64,000 nucleotides of DNA from an uncultured Pseudomonadales bacterium (GCA_943788835.1 CALSRU010000005.1:147343-211342); one strand, 5' to 3'; shown: positions 52,811 to 62,596, numbered from the stretch's first letter. The notes: generated by a model from the letters alone, not told the origin. A program made the numbers and translations.

Positions 52811-55066
52811 ATGAGTGAAAGTAAGCTGCCTGTTGGTGGCGGCGCAAAAAAAATCCTTTACACACTGCAAACGGTTAAGCGGATCGGCTTAGCCGACTCG
52901 GCGAAAGCATTGCGTGCCAAAAATACCTGCAAGGCCTGTGGCTTAGGCATGGGCGGACAGTTAGGCGGCATGACCAATGAGCAGGGTGATTTCCCCTCTG
53001 TCTGCAATAAAAGCGTGCAGGCACAATCCACAGATATACAGCCACCTATTCCAGAAGCAATATTTACTCACGGCTTAGACGACTTTCAAAAATTGAGCGC
53101 GCATGAGCTTGAACATTTAGGTCGTTTGGGTCAACCACTGTATAAAGCGAAAGATCAATCACATTTTACGGTGGTGAATTGGGATTGGGCGCTGACCCAA
53201 GCGGCAAACAAATTCGCCCAGACGGCGCCGGAGCGCAGCTTTTTTTATACATCGGGGCGTTCCTCCAACGAGGCTGGTTTTGTCTTGCAGCTGCTCGCCC
53301 GTGTTTATGGCACCAATAACGTCAACAACTGTTCTTTTTATTGTCATCAGGCTACCGGCGTTGGGTTGGCGAATACGATTGGTACAGGAACATCAACGGT
53401 AGAGTTGGCTGACCTGGATGGTTGCGATTTAATCTTTGTGATTGGCGCTAATCCGGCTTCCAACCACCCGCGCTTTATTCACAAGCTTAAAGCTTGTCGC
53501 GATCGGGGCGGTCATGTAGTGGTCATTAATCCTGCTCGCGAACCGGGGTTGGTGAAATTTGCGCTGCCCAAGAGTGCGCGTTCGTTGATTGCAGGTGGCA
53601 GCGACATTGCCTCACATTATTTACAACCACGAATCGGTAGTGACATTGCTGTACTCAAAGGTTTGGCCAAGTGGATACTGGAGCATGGCGCTGAAGATCG
53701 AGATTTTATTGATCATTACTGTGCAGACTTTGAGGCATTTGAGCAGGACATAAATGCGACTAGTTGGCTCGATATTGAAAGTAGTTGTGGGCTTTCGCAG
53801 CATCAATTAGCCACGGTTGCAGCTGTATATGCCAACGCCAAGCAGGCGGTTTTTGCTTGGGGCATGGGCATCACGCACCATGCCAATGGCGTTGGCAATG
53901 TTGAATACATTAGCAATTTAGCTTTATTGCGGGGCATGATCGGTCGGCCATGCAGCGGCTTACTGCCGCTGCGCGGGCATAGCAATGTCCAAGGTATTGG
54001 TACTATCGGTGTTAAGCCGGTTTTATCGGATGATGTTTTTCAGCGTATAGAAACGGAGTTGGGTGTTTCTATGCCGGCTGGCAATGCGGGTGGTATGGAT
54101 ACCCTAGCTTGCTTAGAGGCGTCTGCGCGTGGCGAAATTGATGTGGCAATGATGATGGGTGGCAATTTATATGAGGCAACCCCAGAGTCTGCTTGGGCTG
54201 AGCGCGCCCTCGACGCTATCGATTGCAAAATTTATTTAACCACTACCTTGAATAAAAGCCATGTGCACGGCCTGACGAATAGTGAGGCTTTGATCTTGCC
54301 TGTTGCTGCGCGTGATGAGGAGCCACAACCCACCACGCAGGAGTCGATGTTTAATTTTGTGCGTTATAGCGATGGCGGTATTAAACGAATTGCTGAGGCG
54401 CGCTCTGAAGTCGATGTGTTAGTAGATCTGGCCAAGCGTATCTTTGCCAAGCGAAGTGAGAATAGCGATATCAACCAGACCGAAATTAACACCGTTGATT
54501 TTTCAGCATTTAGCTCGCGGCGTAGTATTCGGCAAAGCATCGCAGCTATTATTCCAGGTATGCAGGACCTGGCTGATATTGATGTGGCCAAAAAAGAATT
54601 TCATATTCGGAATAGAATTAAACATTATCCAGAATTTTCAAATGCAGATGGGCGGGCGCGCTTCATTGTACAGCCTTTAATTAAGGCTGTGGTGGACGCT
54701 GGTTATCCCATGCGGTTGATGACTGTTCGCAGCGAAGGGCAGTTTAACTCAATTATCTATGAGCAAAATGATAGTTATCGTGGCGTGCCTGAGCGTTGGG
54801 CGGTGATGCTTAATCGTGACGATATGAGTAAGCTTGGTTTGGTTAGGGGGAGCGTCGTCGATGTTAGCTCGCGCCACGGGTGTATGAGAAATGTTAAGGT
54901 TTATCCATTTGATTTGCCTAGCGGTGACATGATGGCCTATTACCCGGAAGCCAATGTGTTAGTGGGCAGGGAGCATGATCCGCGCAGTAAAACCCCCGCC
55001 TTTAAATCAGTGCAGGTGAGTATTCTAGCGTCCATAGACGCGCAGCAAGATGGTCCGGCAGAATAA
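52811..55066 (+). CDS. FdhF/YdeP-like molybdopterin oxidoreductase
   Basis: 751 residues. The N-terminal segment has NTCKACGLGMGGQ, a CxxCG pair where formate dehydrogenase-like enzymes bind an Fe-S cluster. The molybdopterin domain follows (FFYTSGRSSNEAGFVLQLLARVYGTNN, then CHQATGVGL; CDLIFVIGANPASNHPR; LPLRGHSNVQGIGTIG), and a C-terminal MopB_CT domain (RSEGQFNSIIYEQNDSYRGV) completes it. It is of the YdeP type, for which no certain substrate is known; formate oxidation is possible. Its stop overlaps the ATG of the phosphoribosyltransferase gene (TAATG), so they are translated together. Confidence 0.88.
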   Translation: MSESKLPVGGGAKKILYTLQTVKRIGLADSAKALRAKNTCKACGLGMGGQLGGMTNEQGDFPSVCNKSVQAQSTDIQPPIPEAIFTHGLDDFQKLSAHELEHLGRLGQPLYKAKDQSHFTVVNWDWALTQAANKFAQTAPERSFFYTSGRSSNEAGFVLQLLARVYGTNNVNNCSFYCHQATGVGLANTIGTGTSTVELADLDGCDLIFVIGANPASNHPRFIHKLKACRDRGGHVVVINPAREPGLVKFALPKSARSLIAGGSDIASHYLQPRIGSDIAVLKGLAKWILEHGAEDRDFIDHYCADFEAFEQDINATSWLDIESSCGLSQHQLATVAAVYANAKQAVFAWGMGITHHANGVGNVEYISNLALLRGMIGRPCSGLLPLRGHSNVQGIGTIGVKPVLSDDVFQRIETELGVSMPAGNAGGMDTLACLEASARGEIDVAMMMGGNLYEATPESAWAERALDAIDCKIYLTTTLNKSHVHGLTNSEALILPVAARDEEPQPTTQESMFNFVRYSDGGIKRIAEARSEVDVLVDLAKRIFAKRSENSDINQTEINTVDFSAFSSRRSIRQSIAAIIPGMQDLADIDVAKKEFHIRNRIKHYPEFSNADGRARFIVQPLIKAVVDAGYPMRLMTVRSEGQFNSIIYEQNDSYRGVPERWAVMLNRDDMSKLGLVRGSVVDVSSRHGCMRNVKVYPFDLPSGDMMAYYPEANVLVGREHDPRSKTPAFKSVQVSILASIDAQQDGPAE

Positions 55067-55653
55067 TGACTGATAAGGTTTTTATAACAGCCGACCAGTT
55101 GTTGGAAGATTCATTTGAATTGGGTATGCAAATACTTGAAAGCGGTTTTGTGCCGACGTTTTTGGTTGGTGTTTGGCGCGGTGGCACGCCTATTGGTATT
55201 GCAGTGCAGGAGCTTCTAGAGGAGTGCGGATTGGCGACCAATCATATTGCTGTGCGAAGCTCCTCTTATACTGGCATTAACCAGCGCAGTCAGCGAGTGT
55301 CGATTCACGGGCTGGGTTATTTAGTCAATACTTTAACTCCTGAAGATCGTGTCTTGATTGTTGATGATGTGCACGACAGCGGCTTAAGTGTGACTGAACT
55401 CATGAGTCAAATTCAACTTCGCTGCGTTGGCAATATGCCGGCTGAGGTTAGATTGGCAACCGTTTATTACAAACCGAGTCAATCTTTGGTGCTGCGTAAG
55501 CCGGATTTTTATTTGCATGAAACCGATGATTGGCTGGTCTTTCCGCACGAGTTGGCGGGCTTGAGTGCGGCAGAGATTGAGCAGCATAAGCCAGGTGTTA
55601 GTCGAATTAAGAAAAGGTTGATGGAAAGAATTAAGGGCGGCCGAAGAGGTTAG
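55066..55653 (+). CDS. Purine-type phosphoribosyltransferase
   Basis: 195 residues. The PRPP-binding motif is RVLIVDDVHDSGLSV with an N-terminal VGVWRGGTPIG loop, and RSSSYTGINQRSQRV and LVFPHE are typical of hypoxanthine/xanthine-guanine enzymes. It transfers ribose-5-phosphate to a purine or related base. It overlaps the preceding oxidoreductase by one base (TAATG). Confidence 0.88.
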   Translation: MTDKVFITADQLLEDSFELGMQILESGFVPTFLVGVWRGGTPIGIAVQELLEECGLATNHIAVRSSSYTGINQRSQRVSIHGLGYLVNTLTPEDRVLIVDDVHDSGLSVTELMSQIQLRCVGNMPAEVRLATVYYKPSQSLVLRKPDFYLHETDDWLVFPHELAGLSAAEIEQHKPGVSRIKKRLMERIKGGRRG

Positions 55654-55679
55654 CTATGGATATAGTGAGTCTTAAGCAG

Positions 55680-56483
55680 CTAATTTTTCAGTACGTGCAA
55701 ATATTTTTCGGTTGCCGTTTGTAGGCCAAACTCAAGCGCATCGATGGTAAGCGCGTGACCAATCGATACTTCTTGTAAGTGAGGCAGGCTTCGGTACATG
55801 ACTAAGTTGTGTAAGTTAAGGTCATGGCCTGCATTGATACCTAAGCCGCATTGGTGTGCAAATGTGGCCGCGGAACAGTGCCGCTCAAAAATCTCTTTTG
55901 CTATGTGCTCCTGCCCTTGCTCAAAGGCATCGGCAAATGGGCCAGTATAAAGCTCAATACGATCTGCGCCGAGGTCGCGTGCTCTGGCAATTTGTTCCTG
56001 ATCAGGGTCCATAAATAAACTGACTCGAACTCCAGCGGCATGTATTTTTTCAATTAATCCTTTCAGGGCTTGGTTATCGCCATTAATTAGGTCAAAACCA
56101 TGGTCCGAGGTGAGCTGGCTATCGCTATCGGGCACGAGCGTGGCTTGATTGGGGCGGCATTGCTCGATGATGGCTAAGAAGCCTGGGTAAGCCTTAAAGT
56201 CGCTACGTGATGCAGCAGTCGCTTGAGCAAACGGATTCCCTTCGATGTTGAATTCCCAGTAAGGAGTAGCCTGCTGTGTATGCAGTTGATGCAAGTGCAG
56301 GCAATCTTCAGGCCGAATGTGGCGCTGGTCCGGACGTGGGTGCACTGTGATGCCATTTACGCCAAATTCAAGGCATTGGCGCGCATGAGCAATGAGGTCT
56401 GGGTTATTACCTTCTCGCGAATTTCTGATCAGTGCGATTTTGTTGAGATTGATGCTGAGATCAATACGCTTTTCATTACTCAT
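55680..56483 (-). CDS. pdxJ: Pyridoxine 5'-phosphate synthase
   Basis: 267 residues, TIM barrel. Conserved: INLNKIALIRNSREGNNPDL near the start, GVNGITVHPRPDQRHIRPED, ELYTGPFADAF and GLGINAGHDLNLHNL, which hold the phosphate- and substrate-binding residues. It condenses 1-deoxyxylulose-5-phosphate with 3-amino-1-hydroxyacetone phosphate to make vitamin B6. In many gammaproteobacteria pdxJ follows recO; here it stands alone, convergent with the phosphoribosyltransferase. Confidence 0.95.
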   Translation of the reverse strand: MSNEKRIDLSINLNKIALIRNSREGNNPDLIAHARQCLEFGVNGITVHPRPDQRHIRPEDCLHLHQLHTQQATPYWEFNIEGNPFAQATAASRSDFKAYPGFLAIIEQCRPNQATLVPDSDSQLTSDHGFDLINGDNQALKGLIEKIHAAGVRVSLFMDPDQEQIARARDLGADRIELYTGPFADAFEQGQEHIAKEIFERHCSAATFAHQCGLGINAGHDLNLHNLVMYRSLPHLQEVSIGHALTIDALEFGLQTATEKYLHVLKN

Positions 56484-56601
56484 GTGCTGCCTGACGCCGT
56501 CGAAAATTAAAAACTAATTAGGCGGCGTAATCGATTGCCGCACTTCTAATTAATCGTTGTTGCTAATTAATACTGGCCGATATTTTCTGAGCTACATATA
56601 T

Positions 56602-57270
56602 TTACTGAGTCACGTAGGCTTGTATGATGAGTACTGGCTCAACAGGTACATTCGCGAAGCCCGCTTGAGTATTTGTGGGCACGGCTTTAATGGCCGTAAC
56701 AACATCCATGCCTTGCGTGACATTACCAAAAACAGCGTAGCCCCATTGTCGCGGTGTTTTACCGCTATGGTTCAGAAAATTGTTGTCGGCGACGTTGATG
56801 AAAAATTGTGATGTTGCTGAGTGAGGCGCATTAGTTCTTGCCATAGCGATGGATCCAGTCATGTTGAGTAGCCCATTATCGGCTTCATTTTGTATTGCAC
56901 CGCGAGTATCTTTTTTGACAAGATCGGCTGTGAAGCCGCCGCCTTGAATCATGAAGCCGTCAATCACTCGGTGAAATTGAGTGCCGTCATAGTAGCCGTC
57001 GTTAACATACTGTAAAAAGTTGGCGACGCTAGCCGGCGCTTTATCGGCAAAAAGATCGAGTTGTATGTTGCCAAGTGATGTTTCTAACACTACCGTAGTT
57101 ACGGCCGATTGCTCGTCGCTGTCGGAACTAAGTGGTTTTGAGACTGGCTCCATTGCGCTCGACTGAATGCTGCTTAGGAAAAGTATTATGCAAAAAATGC
57201 TCGGTAAGAAAGCATCTGTAAATAAATTTGAGCGTTTGTGGGTGACGGTTTTTTGGCTTAATAAAGGCAT
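56602..57270 (-). CDS. Periplasmic cyclophilin-type peptidyl-prolyl isomerase
   Basis: 222 residues. A signal peptide-like segment (FCIILFLSSIQSSA) precedes a cyclophilin domain with VVLETSLGNIQLDLFADKAP, FHRVIDGFMIQGGGF (active-site Arg and the GGGF loop) and TNAPHSATSQFFINVADN. It speeds proline isomerisation, presumably in the periplasm. The start position is not certain; several upstream codons before the hydrophobic segment make the n-region long and basic. Confidence 0.92.
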   Translation of the reverse strand: MPLLSQKTVTHKRSNLFTDAFLPSIFCIILFLSSIQSSAMEPVSKPLSSDSDEQSAVTTVVLETSLGNIQLDLFADKAPASVANFLQYVNDGYYDGTQFHRVIDGFMIQGGGFTADLVKKDTRGAIQNEADNGLLNMTGSIAMARTNAPHSATSQFFINVADNNFLNHSGKTPRQWGYAVFGNVTQGMDVVTAIKAVPTNTQAGFANVPVEPVLIIQAYVTQ

Positions 57271-57350
57271 AATTATTTCCTATAAACAATTCGATTTGAT
57301 CGGCGTGAAAATATTTTTGCGACTCTTTCGCGTGATGAAGGCAGCTTATC

Positions 57351-58043
57351 TTAGCCCCATTCGCTGCTTCTAACCTTTGGTTTGAAGCGCGGTAGAATTA
57401 CGGCCAGTAATGCACCAATGGCAACTGCGAGTGCGCCACGTACAAACCAGTCTTTATTGCTTTTGTCTGACAGGCGAGCATTTTCGGCCTGTAGTTCTGC
57501 AATTTCTACTTTTAGCATTTCACTTTTTTGTAACAAGTCGCGGTTATTTATATCGAGGTTTATTGCGTTGGACGATATTTTTTTAATACTAGCGAGTTCG
57601 CCGGTGAGTGACTGATTTTGTCTGGATAAAGATTTTAGCCGTTTTTGCGCTTCGTCATGTGCTGTACTGACCGACTCATTAGTGGCGCTTATGGAAGACA
57701 ATTGGCTTTGTAGTTTGCTGCGCTGCTGCTGTGCTTGTTTGAGTAGGCTCCTAGCAATAGGCGTGTTAGATATAAACTGATTTTGAATCCAACCTTCAAT
57801 GCCGCTTTGGGTGCGAACCTGGGTAAAGCCTGCTTTGTCATCTGTTTGGAGAATAGTGAGTGGTGTGCCTGTTTTGAGGCCGCGATGCACAATACGATGT
57901 TTCGTCGAGGTGCCACTATGCAGCGGCACATAAAAAATATCAGCAACATAGCCTTGGCTTTCGGCTTGCAGCGAGGTGGAGAAAAAGCCGCCGCTTATTA
58001 AAACAAAAAAAAGAATTCGAGTGACGCTATGTTTAGTCAACAT
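57351..58043 (-). CDS. SH3-domain, coiled-coil membrane protein (YgiM/TIGR04211-like)
   Basis: 230 residues. Signal peptide-like start (residues about 8-27), then a bacterial SH3 domain (VPLHSGTSTKHRIVHRGLKTGTPLTILQ), a long coiled coil (about 95-190, QQQRSKLQSQLSSI and later LKVEIAELQAENARL) and one C-terminal membrane helix (GALAVAIGALLAVILPRF). This is the YgiM architecture, linked to the envelope but without a known reaction. It lies between cyclophilin and yciB on the same strand. Confidence 0.85.
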   Translation of the reverse strand: MLTKHSVTRILFFVLISGGFFSTSLQAESQGYVADIFYVPLHSGTSTKHRIVHRGLKTGTPLTILQTDDKAGFTQVRTQSGIEGWIQNQFISNTPIARSLLKQAQQQRSKLQSQLSSISATNESVSTAHDEAQKRLKSLSRQNQSLTGELASIKKISSNAINLDINNRDLLQKSEMLKVEIAELQAENARLSDKSNKDWFVRGALAVAIGALLAVILPRFKPKVRSSEWG

Positions 58044-58095
58044 GGAAATAAACTCGTAAGTAATGGTTGTTTAATTCGCTTAAATTTAAGGCTGA

Positions 58096-58689
58096 TTAGG
58101 CGCTTTCAGAGTTATCGTCTTGGTCTTTAATATGAGGGAAGACGATGAGCATAGTTAGCACCATCAAAATAAGTGTGAAGCCAATAGAGCTGTAAAGTTT
58201 ATAACTGACCCAAGTGGCTTCGGCGAAGCTGTAGGCGACATAGAGGTTGAGTGCACCGACAATGAAAAAGTTCGCGATCCATAGTCGGTTTAAATTAAAC
58301 CAAGCTTTGGCCGGTAATTTTAATTGACTGCCGAGCATGCGTTCGAGCAGGCTTTTTTCGCTAAAAAACAGCATGCCTAAAAATACGCAGCCCAATACCC
58401 AGTTAAAGATGGTGGGCTTCCATTGGATGAACAATTCGTTGCGAAGAATGAGCGTAGCCGATCCGAGTATTAAAACAGCGCTTAGGAGCCACCACAGTTT
58501 TTTCTCTACTTCACGAGTGAATAGCCAAGTCAGCAGTACTTGCATAACGGTGGCAATCATCAACACTGCCGTGGCAGAAAAAATACCATCCAATTGATGG
58601 CTGTAACCCAGCAAAGATAGCGTCTCGCCGTCATATTTGTAAGCAATAAAAAACAGGGCGATAGGGAATAGTTCAAGGATTGGGCGCAT
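58096..58689 (-). CDS. yciB: Septation protein A / YciB family membrane protein
   Basis: 197 residues with about five membrane helices. Matches the family pattern FPIALFFIAYKY, NELFIQWKPTIFNW, LLERMLGSQLKLP and WFNLNRLWIANFFIVGALNLYVA. YciB interacts with the cell-elongation and division machinery in E. coli. It is divergent from rnm-yciO, the usual arrangement in gammaproteobacteria. Confidence 0.93.
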   Translation of the reverse strand: MRPILELFPIALFFIAYKYDGETLSLLGYSHQLDGIFSATAVLMIATVMQVLLTWLFTREVEKKLWWLLSAVLILGSATLILRNELFIQWKPTIFNWVLGCVFLGMLFFSEKSLLERMLGSQLKLPAKAWFNLNRLWIANFFIVGALNLYVAYSFAEATWVSYKLYSSIGFTLILMVLTMLIVFPHIKDQDDNSESA

Positions 58690-58997
58690 ACTAAATTAAG
58701 ATCGCTGTAGAGTTGGTGTGGTCGAGGCGGTAGTGCATAGTTGTGCTTGTTTATCACCGCATACTAGTGAATACGGCACTGATCATACTGTAAGCTATTA
58801 AAGCATAGATCACCCTCGACTGGCGTTCTGGGTTGCAGGCATTGAATCGCAATTTTAACCAATTCGGTGAGTTGTGATAGTTTTTTTAACCGATCGCAGT
58901 CGCACCGTTTCAAGATAGGTATAGGGCGAAATGGCTGAGCACTGTTCGCACAAAAGTTGTACACTGGCATTCCTTTAAAAATAGGATGCCATATTTT

Positions 58998-59846
58998 ATG
59001 CTGGCTGATTTACACACTCATAGTCTTGCATCAGACGGCGTTTTGGCACCGGCTGAGCTGCTTGCTCGTGCCGAGAACAACGGCGTCAATCTGCTGGCAT
59101 TAACCGACCATGACACCATGTCTGGTGTGCAGGCGTTGCAGGCGAGTCTTGCTTCGGGCGAGCTGCAAACCACCGTAGAGCTGGTTCCAGGCGTAGAAAT
59201 CACTACGATGGTCAATGGGGCTTGCGTGCATGTTGTTGGCTTGTGGCTCGACAGTGCTCACTTAGGGCTGCAACGCCTGCTCAATGGGCAGCGCCAAGTG
59301 CGGGTTGAGCGAGCTGAGCGTATTGCATTTAAATTGGAGCGAGAAGGGATGCAAGGTGTGCTTGAAGGGGCGAGGCGTCATGCTGGAGATGCCGTTATTA
59401 GTCGGCCGCATTTTGCTCGTTATTTGGTTGAGCGGCAATATTGTACGAATGAACAGCAAGCGTTTCGACGTTGGCTTGGCAAGAGCAAAGTAGGTGACGT
59501 GGCCTGTATTTGGCCCGAGCTTGAAGAGGTGGTTGCTACCGTTCAAAGTGCAGGCGGCGTGGCTGTTTTGGCTCACCCTACGAAATATGGTTTGACTCGA
59601 ACAAAGCTAGATTGTCTTGTAGGTTCGTTCAGCGAGGCCAAGGGTGATGCAATTGAATTGGTTAGTGGCGCGCAGCAGTCCAATGTGACCAATGACCTCT
59701 TGAAATTATGCGAGCGGTACCCCGTGGCGTTCTCGACGGGCAGTGATTTTCACTCGCCGGCACAGACGTGGTGCGATTTAGGCCAACAACCGGCGATGCC
59801 AGAAGCCGCAGAGCCCATATGGACGCTGCGCCAGGCTGCGGCATGA
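58998..59846 (+). CDS. rnm: PHP-domain RNase AM / 3',5'-nucleoside bisphosphate phosphatase (YciV)
   Basis: About 282 residues. The PHP metal motifs are clear: DLHTHSLASDG, LLALTDHDTMSG, VPGVEITT, VLAHPTKY and STGSDFHSP. E. coli YciV is a 5'-3' exonuclease that matures rRNA 5' ends and hydrolyses nucleoside 3',5'-bisphosphates. An ATG at 58986 touches AGG with no spacing; ATG 58998, about ten bases after AGGATG, is the better start. The stop overlaps the yciO start. Confidence 0.92.
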   Translation: MLADLHTHSLASDGVLAPAELLARAENNGVNLLALTDHDTMSGVQALQASLASGELQTTVELVPGVEITTMVNGACVHVVGLWLDSAHLGLQRLLNGQRQVRVERAERIAFKLEREGMQGVLEGARRHAGDAVISRPHFARYLVERQYCTNEQQAFRRWLGKSKVGDVACIWPELEEVVATVQSAGGVAVLAHPTKYGLTRTKLDCLVGSFSEAKGDAIELVSGAQQSNVTNDLLKLCERYPVAFSTGSDFHSPAQTWCDLGQQPAMPEAAEPIWTLRQAAA

Positions 59847-60463
59847 ATGATTTTTTGACCATCCACCCCGAGAATCCCCAGTCGCGCTTTTTGAATCAAG
59901 CCGCCGAAATTGTCCGCAGTGGTGGCATCATTGCTTACCCCACCGACTCAGGTTACGCATTGGGCTGTCATATTGGCGATAAAAATGCGCTGGAGCGAAT
60001 TCGCTCGATTCGTAAACTCGATGCCAAGCATAATTTCACGCTGGTTTGCCGCGACTTGTCGGAGTTGGCTGTTTACGCAAAAGTCGATAACGTCGCCTAC
60101 CGGATCTTGCGCAGCCACACGCCAGGCCCCTATACCTTTGTGCTGCAGGCGAGCAGTGAGGTTCCGCGGCGGCTTAAGCACCCCAAACGAAAAACCATTG
60201 GTATCCGCGTGCCTGACAATCTCATTGCACAGGGCTTGCTGACCGCTTTGGATGAGCCGTTGATGAGCGTGACACTCATCATGCCTGGCGAATCCCTGCC
60301 ATTACTTGACCCCTACGAAATTCGCGATCTGCTTGGGCATCAGCTTGAACTGGTTATTGATGGTGGGTTTTGCGGCATGGATCCGACCAGCGTGGTGGAC
60401 TTATCTACTGAAGTAGTCGAAGTTCTCCGAGAAGGGGCCGGCTGTGTGGATGAATTCCAGTAA
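59843..60463 (+). CDS. yciO: Sua5/YciO/YrdC family protein
   Basis: 206 residues, the YciO length. N-terminal PENPQSRFLNQAAEIVRSGGIIAYPTDSGYALG and RKLDAKHNFTLVCRDLSELAVYAKVDNVAYR are characteristic, and PRRLKHPKRKTIGIRVP holds nucleotide-binding basic residues. It is related to the threonylcarbamoyl-AMP synthases, but YciO itself has low activity and an unclear role. ATGA overlap with rnm shows coupling. Confidence 0.93.
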   Translation: MNDFLTIHPENPQSRFLNQAAEIVRSGGIIAYPTDSGYALGCHIGDKNALERIRSIRKLDAKHNFTLVCRDLSELAVYAKVDNVAYRILRSHTPGPYTFVLQASSEVPRRLKHPKRKTIGIRVPDNLIAQGLLTALDEPLMSVTLIMPGESLPLLDPYEIRDLLGHQLELVIDGGFCGMDPTSVVDLSTEVVEVLREGAGCVDEFQ

Positions 60464-60646
60464 TGTCTGTTGAGCTAGGCTGCTCACCTCAAATGCCAAT
60501 AATCACAGCCATCGAGAGTTATAATGTCGGCTGATTTGGCGGTATAATGCACAAAACGTCTGTAATTTAGCGCTTGGCCTGCTCTTGTATCCCACCGCGA
60601 TAGCGGACTGAAGCGGCCCACGGCGAGCCAAAATAAGAAGCATGTT

Positions 60647-61597
60647 ATGACCGAAACTTCGAATAAACAGTCAGTTACAAACAATGTCGTCGACTTAGAT
60701 ACAGCTCGCGAATCCGCGGAGCCGGGCGAGACCTTTGATGATGTGCTGGCAGCTGGCCGAGACGGTGATCGTATCGCTATGCCACGACTCGTTGAATTGA
60801 GGCAGCAACCACAGCAGCAGCAGCTTCCCTTCGCGATTGTACAAGGCGAGCACCTTACCGAGTTGCCAACCGATCTTTACATACCGCCGTTGGCGCTAGA
60901 GGTTTTTCTTGAAGCCTTTGAGGGGCCGCTTGATTTATTGTTATATCTGATCAAGCGCCACAACTTGGATATTTTAGAAATAGACGTTGCCAAACTTACT
61001 GAGCAGTACATGCAGTATGTGCGGTTGATGAATTCCATGCAGTTTGAACTGGCCGCTGAATATTTGGTTATGGCTGCGACGCTGACCGAAATAAAATCGA
61101 GGATGCTGTTGCCGCGCTCGCAAGAGCTTGCTGATGATGACGAAGATCCTCGTGTCCAGTTGATTAAACGTTTGCAAGAGTACGAGCGTTTTAAACAAGC
61201 AGCTGAAGATATCGAAGGGCTGCCGCGCTTAGAGCGTGAGATATTTGTAGCCGAAATCGAGCCGCCGGCTGACGATCGCCCTGTGCAGCAGCCCGATATT
61301 AATTTAAAAGAATTATTACTGGCGCTGGGCGATGTACTGCATCGGGCCGATATGTTCGAGAGTCACCACATTTCTTTAGAGCCGCTGTCAACGCGCGAAC
61401 GCATGGGTAATGTGTTAGATATGTTGCAAGGCACTGAAGATTTCATATCGTTTGCGGCGTTTTTTAATGCAGAGGAAGGCCGCGCTGGTGTTGTAGTAAC
61501 ATTTTTAGCGATTATGGAATTGATTAAAGAATCGTTAATTGAAATAGTTCAAGCTGAAGCATTTGCACCAATACACATTCGCGCGCGGGCGGCTTGA
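60647..61597 (+). CDS. scpA: Segregation and condensation protein A
   Basis: 316 residues. The kleisin core EVFLEAFEGPLDLLLYLIKRHNLDILEIDVAKLTEQYMQYV is unmistakable, with YLVMAATLTEIKSRMLLPR and a C-terminal winged-helix region (TREREMGNVLDML-like; VVTFLAIMELIKESLIEIVQ). About 75 polar residues precede the core, including a Gln-rich stretch (QQPQQQQLPF), more than in most ScpA proteins. It forms the SMC/ScpAB complex that compacts the chromosome. scpB follows. Confidence 0.96.
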   Translation: MTETSNKQSVTNNVVDLDTARESAEPGETFDDVLAAGRDGDRIAMPRLVELRQQPQQQQLPFAIVQGEHLTELPTDLYIPPLALEVFLEAFEGPLDLLLYLIKRHNLDILEIDVAKLTEQYMQYVRLMNSMQFELAAEYLVMAATLTEIKSRMLLPRSQELADDDEDPRVQLIKRLQEYERFKQAAEDIEGLPRLEREIFVAEIEPPADDRPVQQPDINLKELLLALGDVLHRADMFESHHISLEPLSTRERMGNVLDMLQGTEDFISFAAFFNAEEGRAGVVVTFLAIMELIKESLIEIVQAEAFAPIHIRARAA

Positions 61598-61651
61598 GTC
61601 ATCAGCGATGAGTTTTTACTTTAGGATTTCACGACAGGGCAATTATCAACT

Positions 61652-62596
61652 ATGAAAATTGATGATCTTGATTTAGTCAAACGCATTGTCGAAGGCGTTA
61701 TTATGGCCGCCGATAAACCGCTCTCCAAAAGAGCGATAAAAGAAGTGTTCGATGAATTAGAAGTTCCTGATGATGAATTAATTCAGCAAGCGATTGAGCA
61801 GCTTCAAGTCGATTGTGAATCCCGTGGTTATGAGTTGGCACAAGTGGCTAGTGGCTACCGGTTTCAGGTAAAGCAAGATTTATCTCGATGGGTCAGTAAA
61901 CTTTGGAAAGATCGCACGCCGCGTTACTCGCGCGCGCTGCTTGAAACTATGTCGTTGGTGGCTTACCGGCAGCCTATTACCCGCGGTGAAATTGAAGATA
62001 TCCGCGGTGTGGCCGTGAGCACTCAAATTATTAGAACGTTGTTAGAGCGTGAGTGGGTCAAAATAGTTGGTCATCGAGATGTGCCCGGGCGGCCAGCGGT
62101 TTATGCCACGACTAAACAATTTCTCGATTACTTTAATCTGAAAAGTCTTGATCAGTTACCGCCACTAGCTGAAATTAGAGAGCTGGGCACAATCAGTCGA
62201 GAATTAAATATCGAGCTGCCACCGGAACTCGTTGAGTCGGCCAACGATGATGAGCTAGATGCGTCGGCTCAGGGCGATGAACCGGCTGTGGATGGTGAGC
62301 CTAGTCAGGTACTCGAAGAGTTAGGCATTACGTTGTCGCATGAGACTGGCGCCGCACAGAGTGATGCATGCGGCGAAGGTCAGAGCCCAGAGCAAAACGA
62401 GGAAACCTTGCGAGCGCAAGAGCTTGCTGAGCTAGACGACTGGGATGAAGAAGCTGCTCAAGCCGATGCGAGTAATCGGGTACACTCTGAAAGCCGGGCT
62501 GATCTGCATGAAGCTGCTAGAGAAGATGCAGAGTATGAGAGTGAAGTTGAAGCTCATATGGCCGCAGGTAGTAACGAACAAAAGTTAAGCGTATAA
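61652..62596 (+). CDS. scpB: Segregation and condensation protein B
   Basis: 314 residues. The winged-helix pair is in the first ~190 residues (VEGVIMAADKPLSKRAIKEVFDEL; RALLETMSLVAYRQPITRGEIEDIRGV; VPGRPAVYATTKQFLDYFNLKSLDQLPPL). The remaining ~120 residues form a low-complexity, strongly acidic tail (Asp/Glu/Ala-rich) that is much longer than in E. coli-type ScpB. It follows scpA by 54 bases. Confidence 0.95.
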   Translation: MKIDDLDLVKRIVEGVIMAADKPLSKRAIKEVFDELEVPDDELIQQAIEQLQVDCESRGYELAQVASGYRFQVKQDLSRWVSKLWKDRTPRYSRALLETMSLVAYRQPITRGEIEDIRGVAVSTQIIRTLLEREWVKIVGHRDVPGRPAVYATTKQFLDYFNLKSLDQLPPLAEIRELGTISRELNIELPPELVESANDDELDASAQGDEPAVDGEPSQVLEELGITLSHETGAAQSDACGEGQSPEQNEETLRAQELAELDDWDEEAAQADASNRVHSESRADLHEAAREDAEYESEVEAHMAAGSNEQKLSV

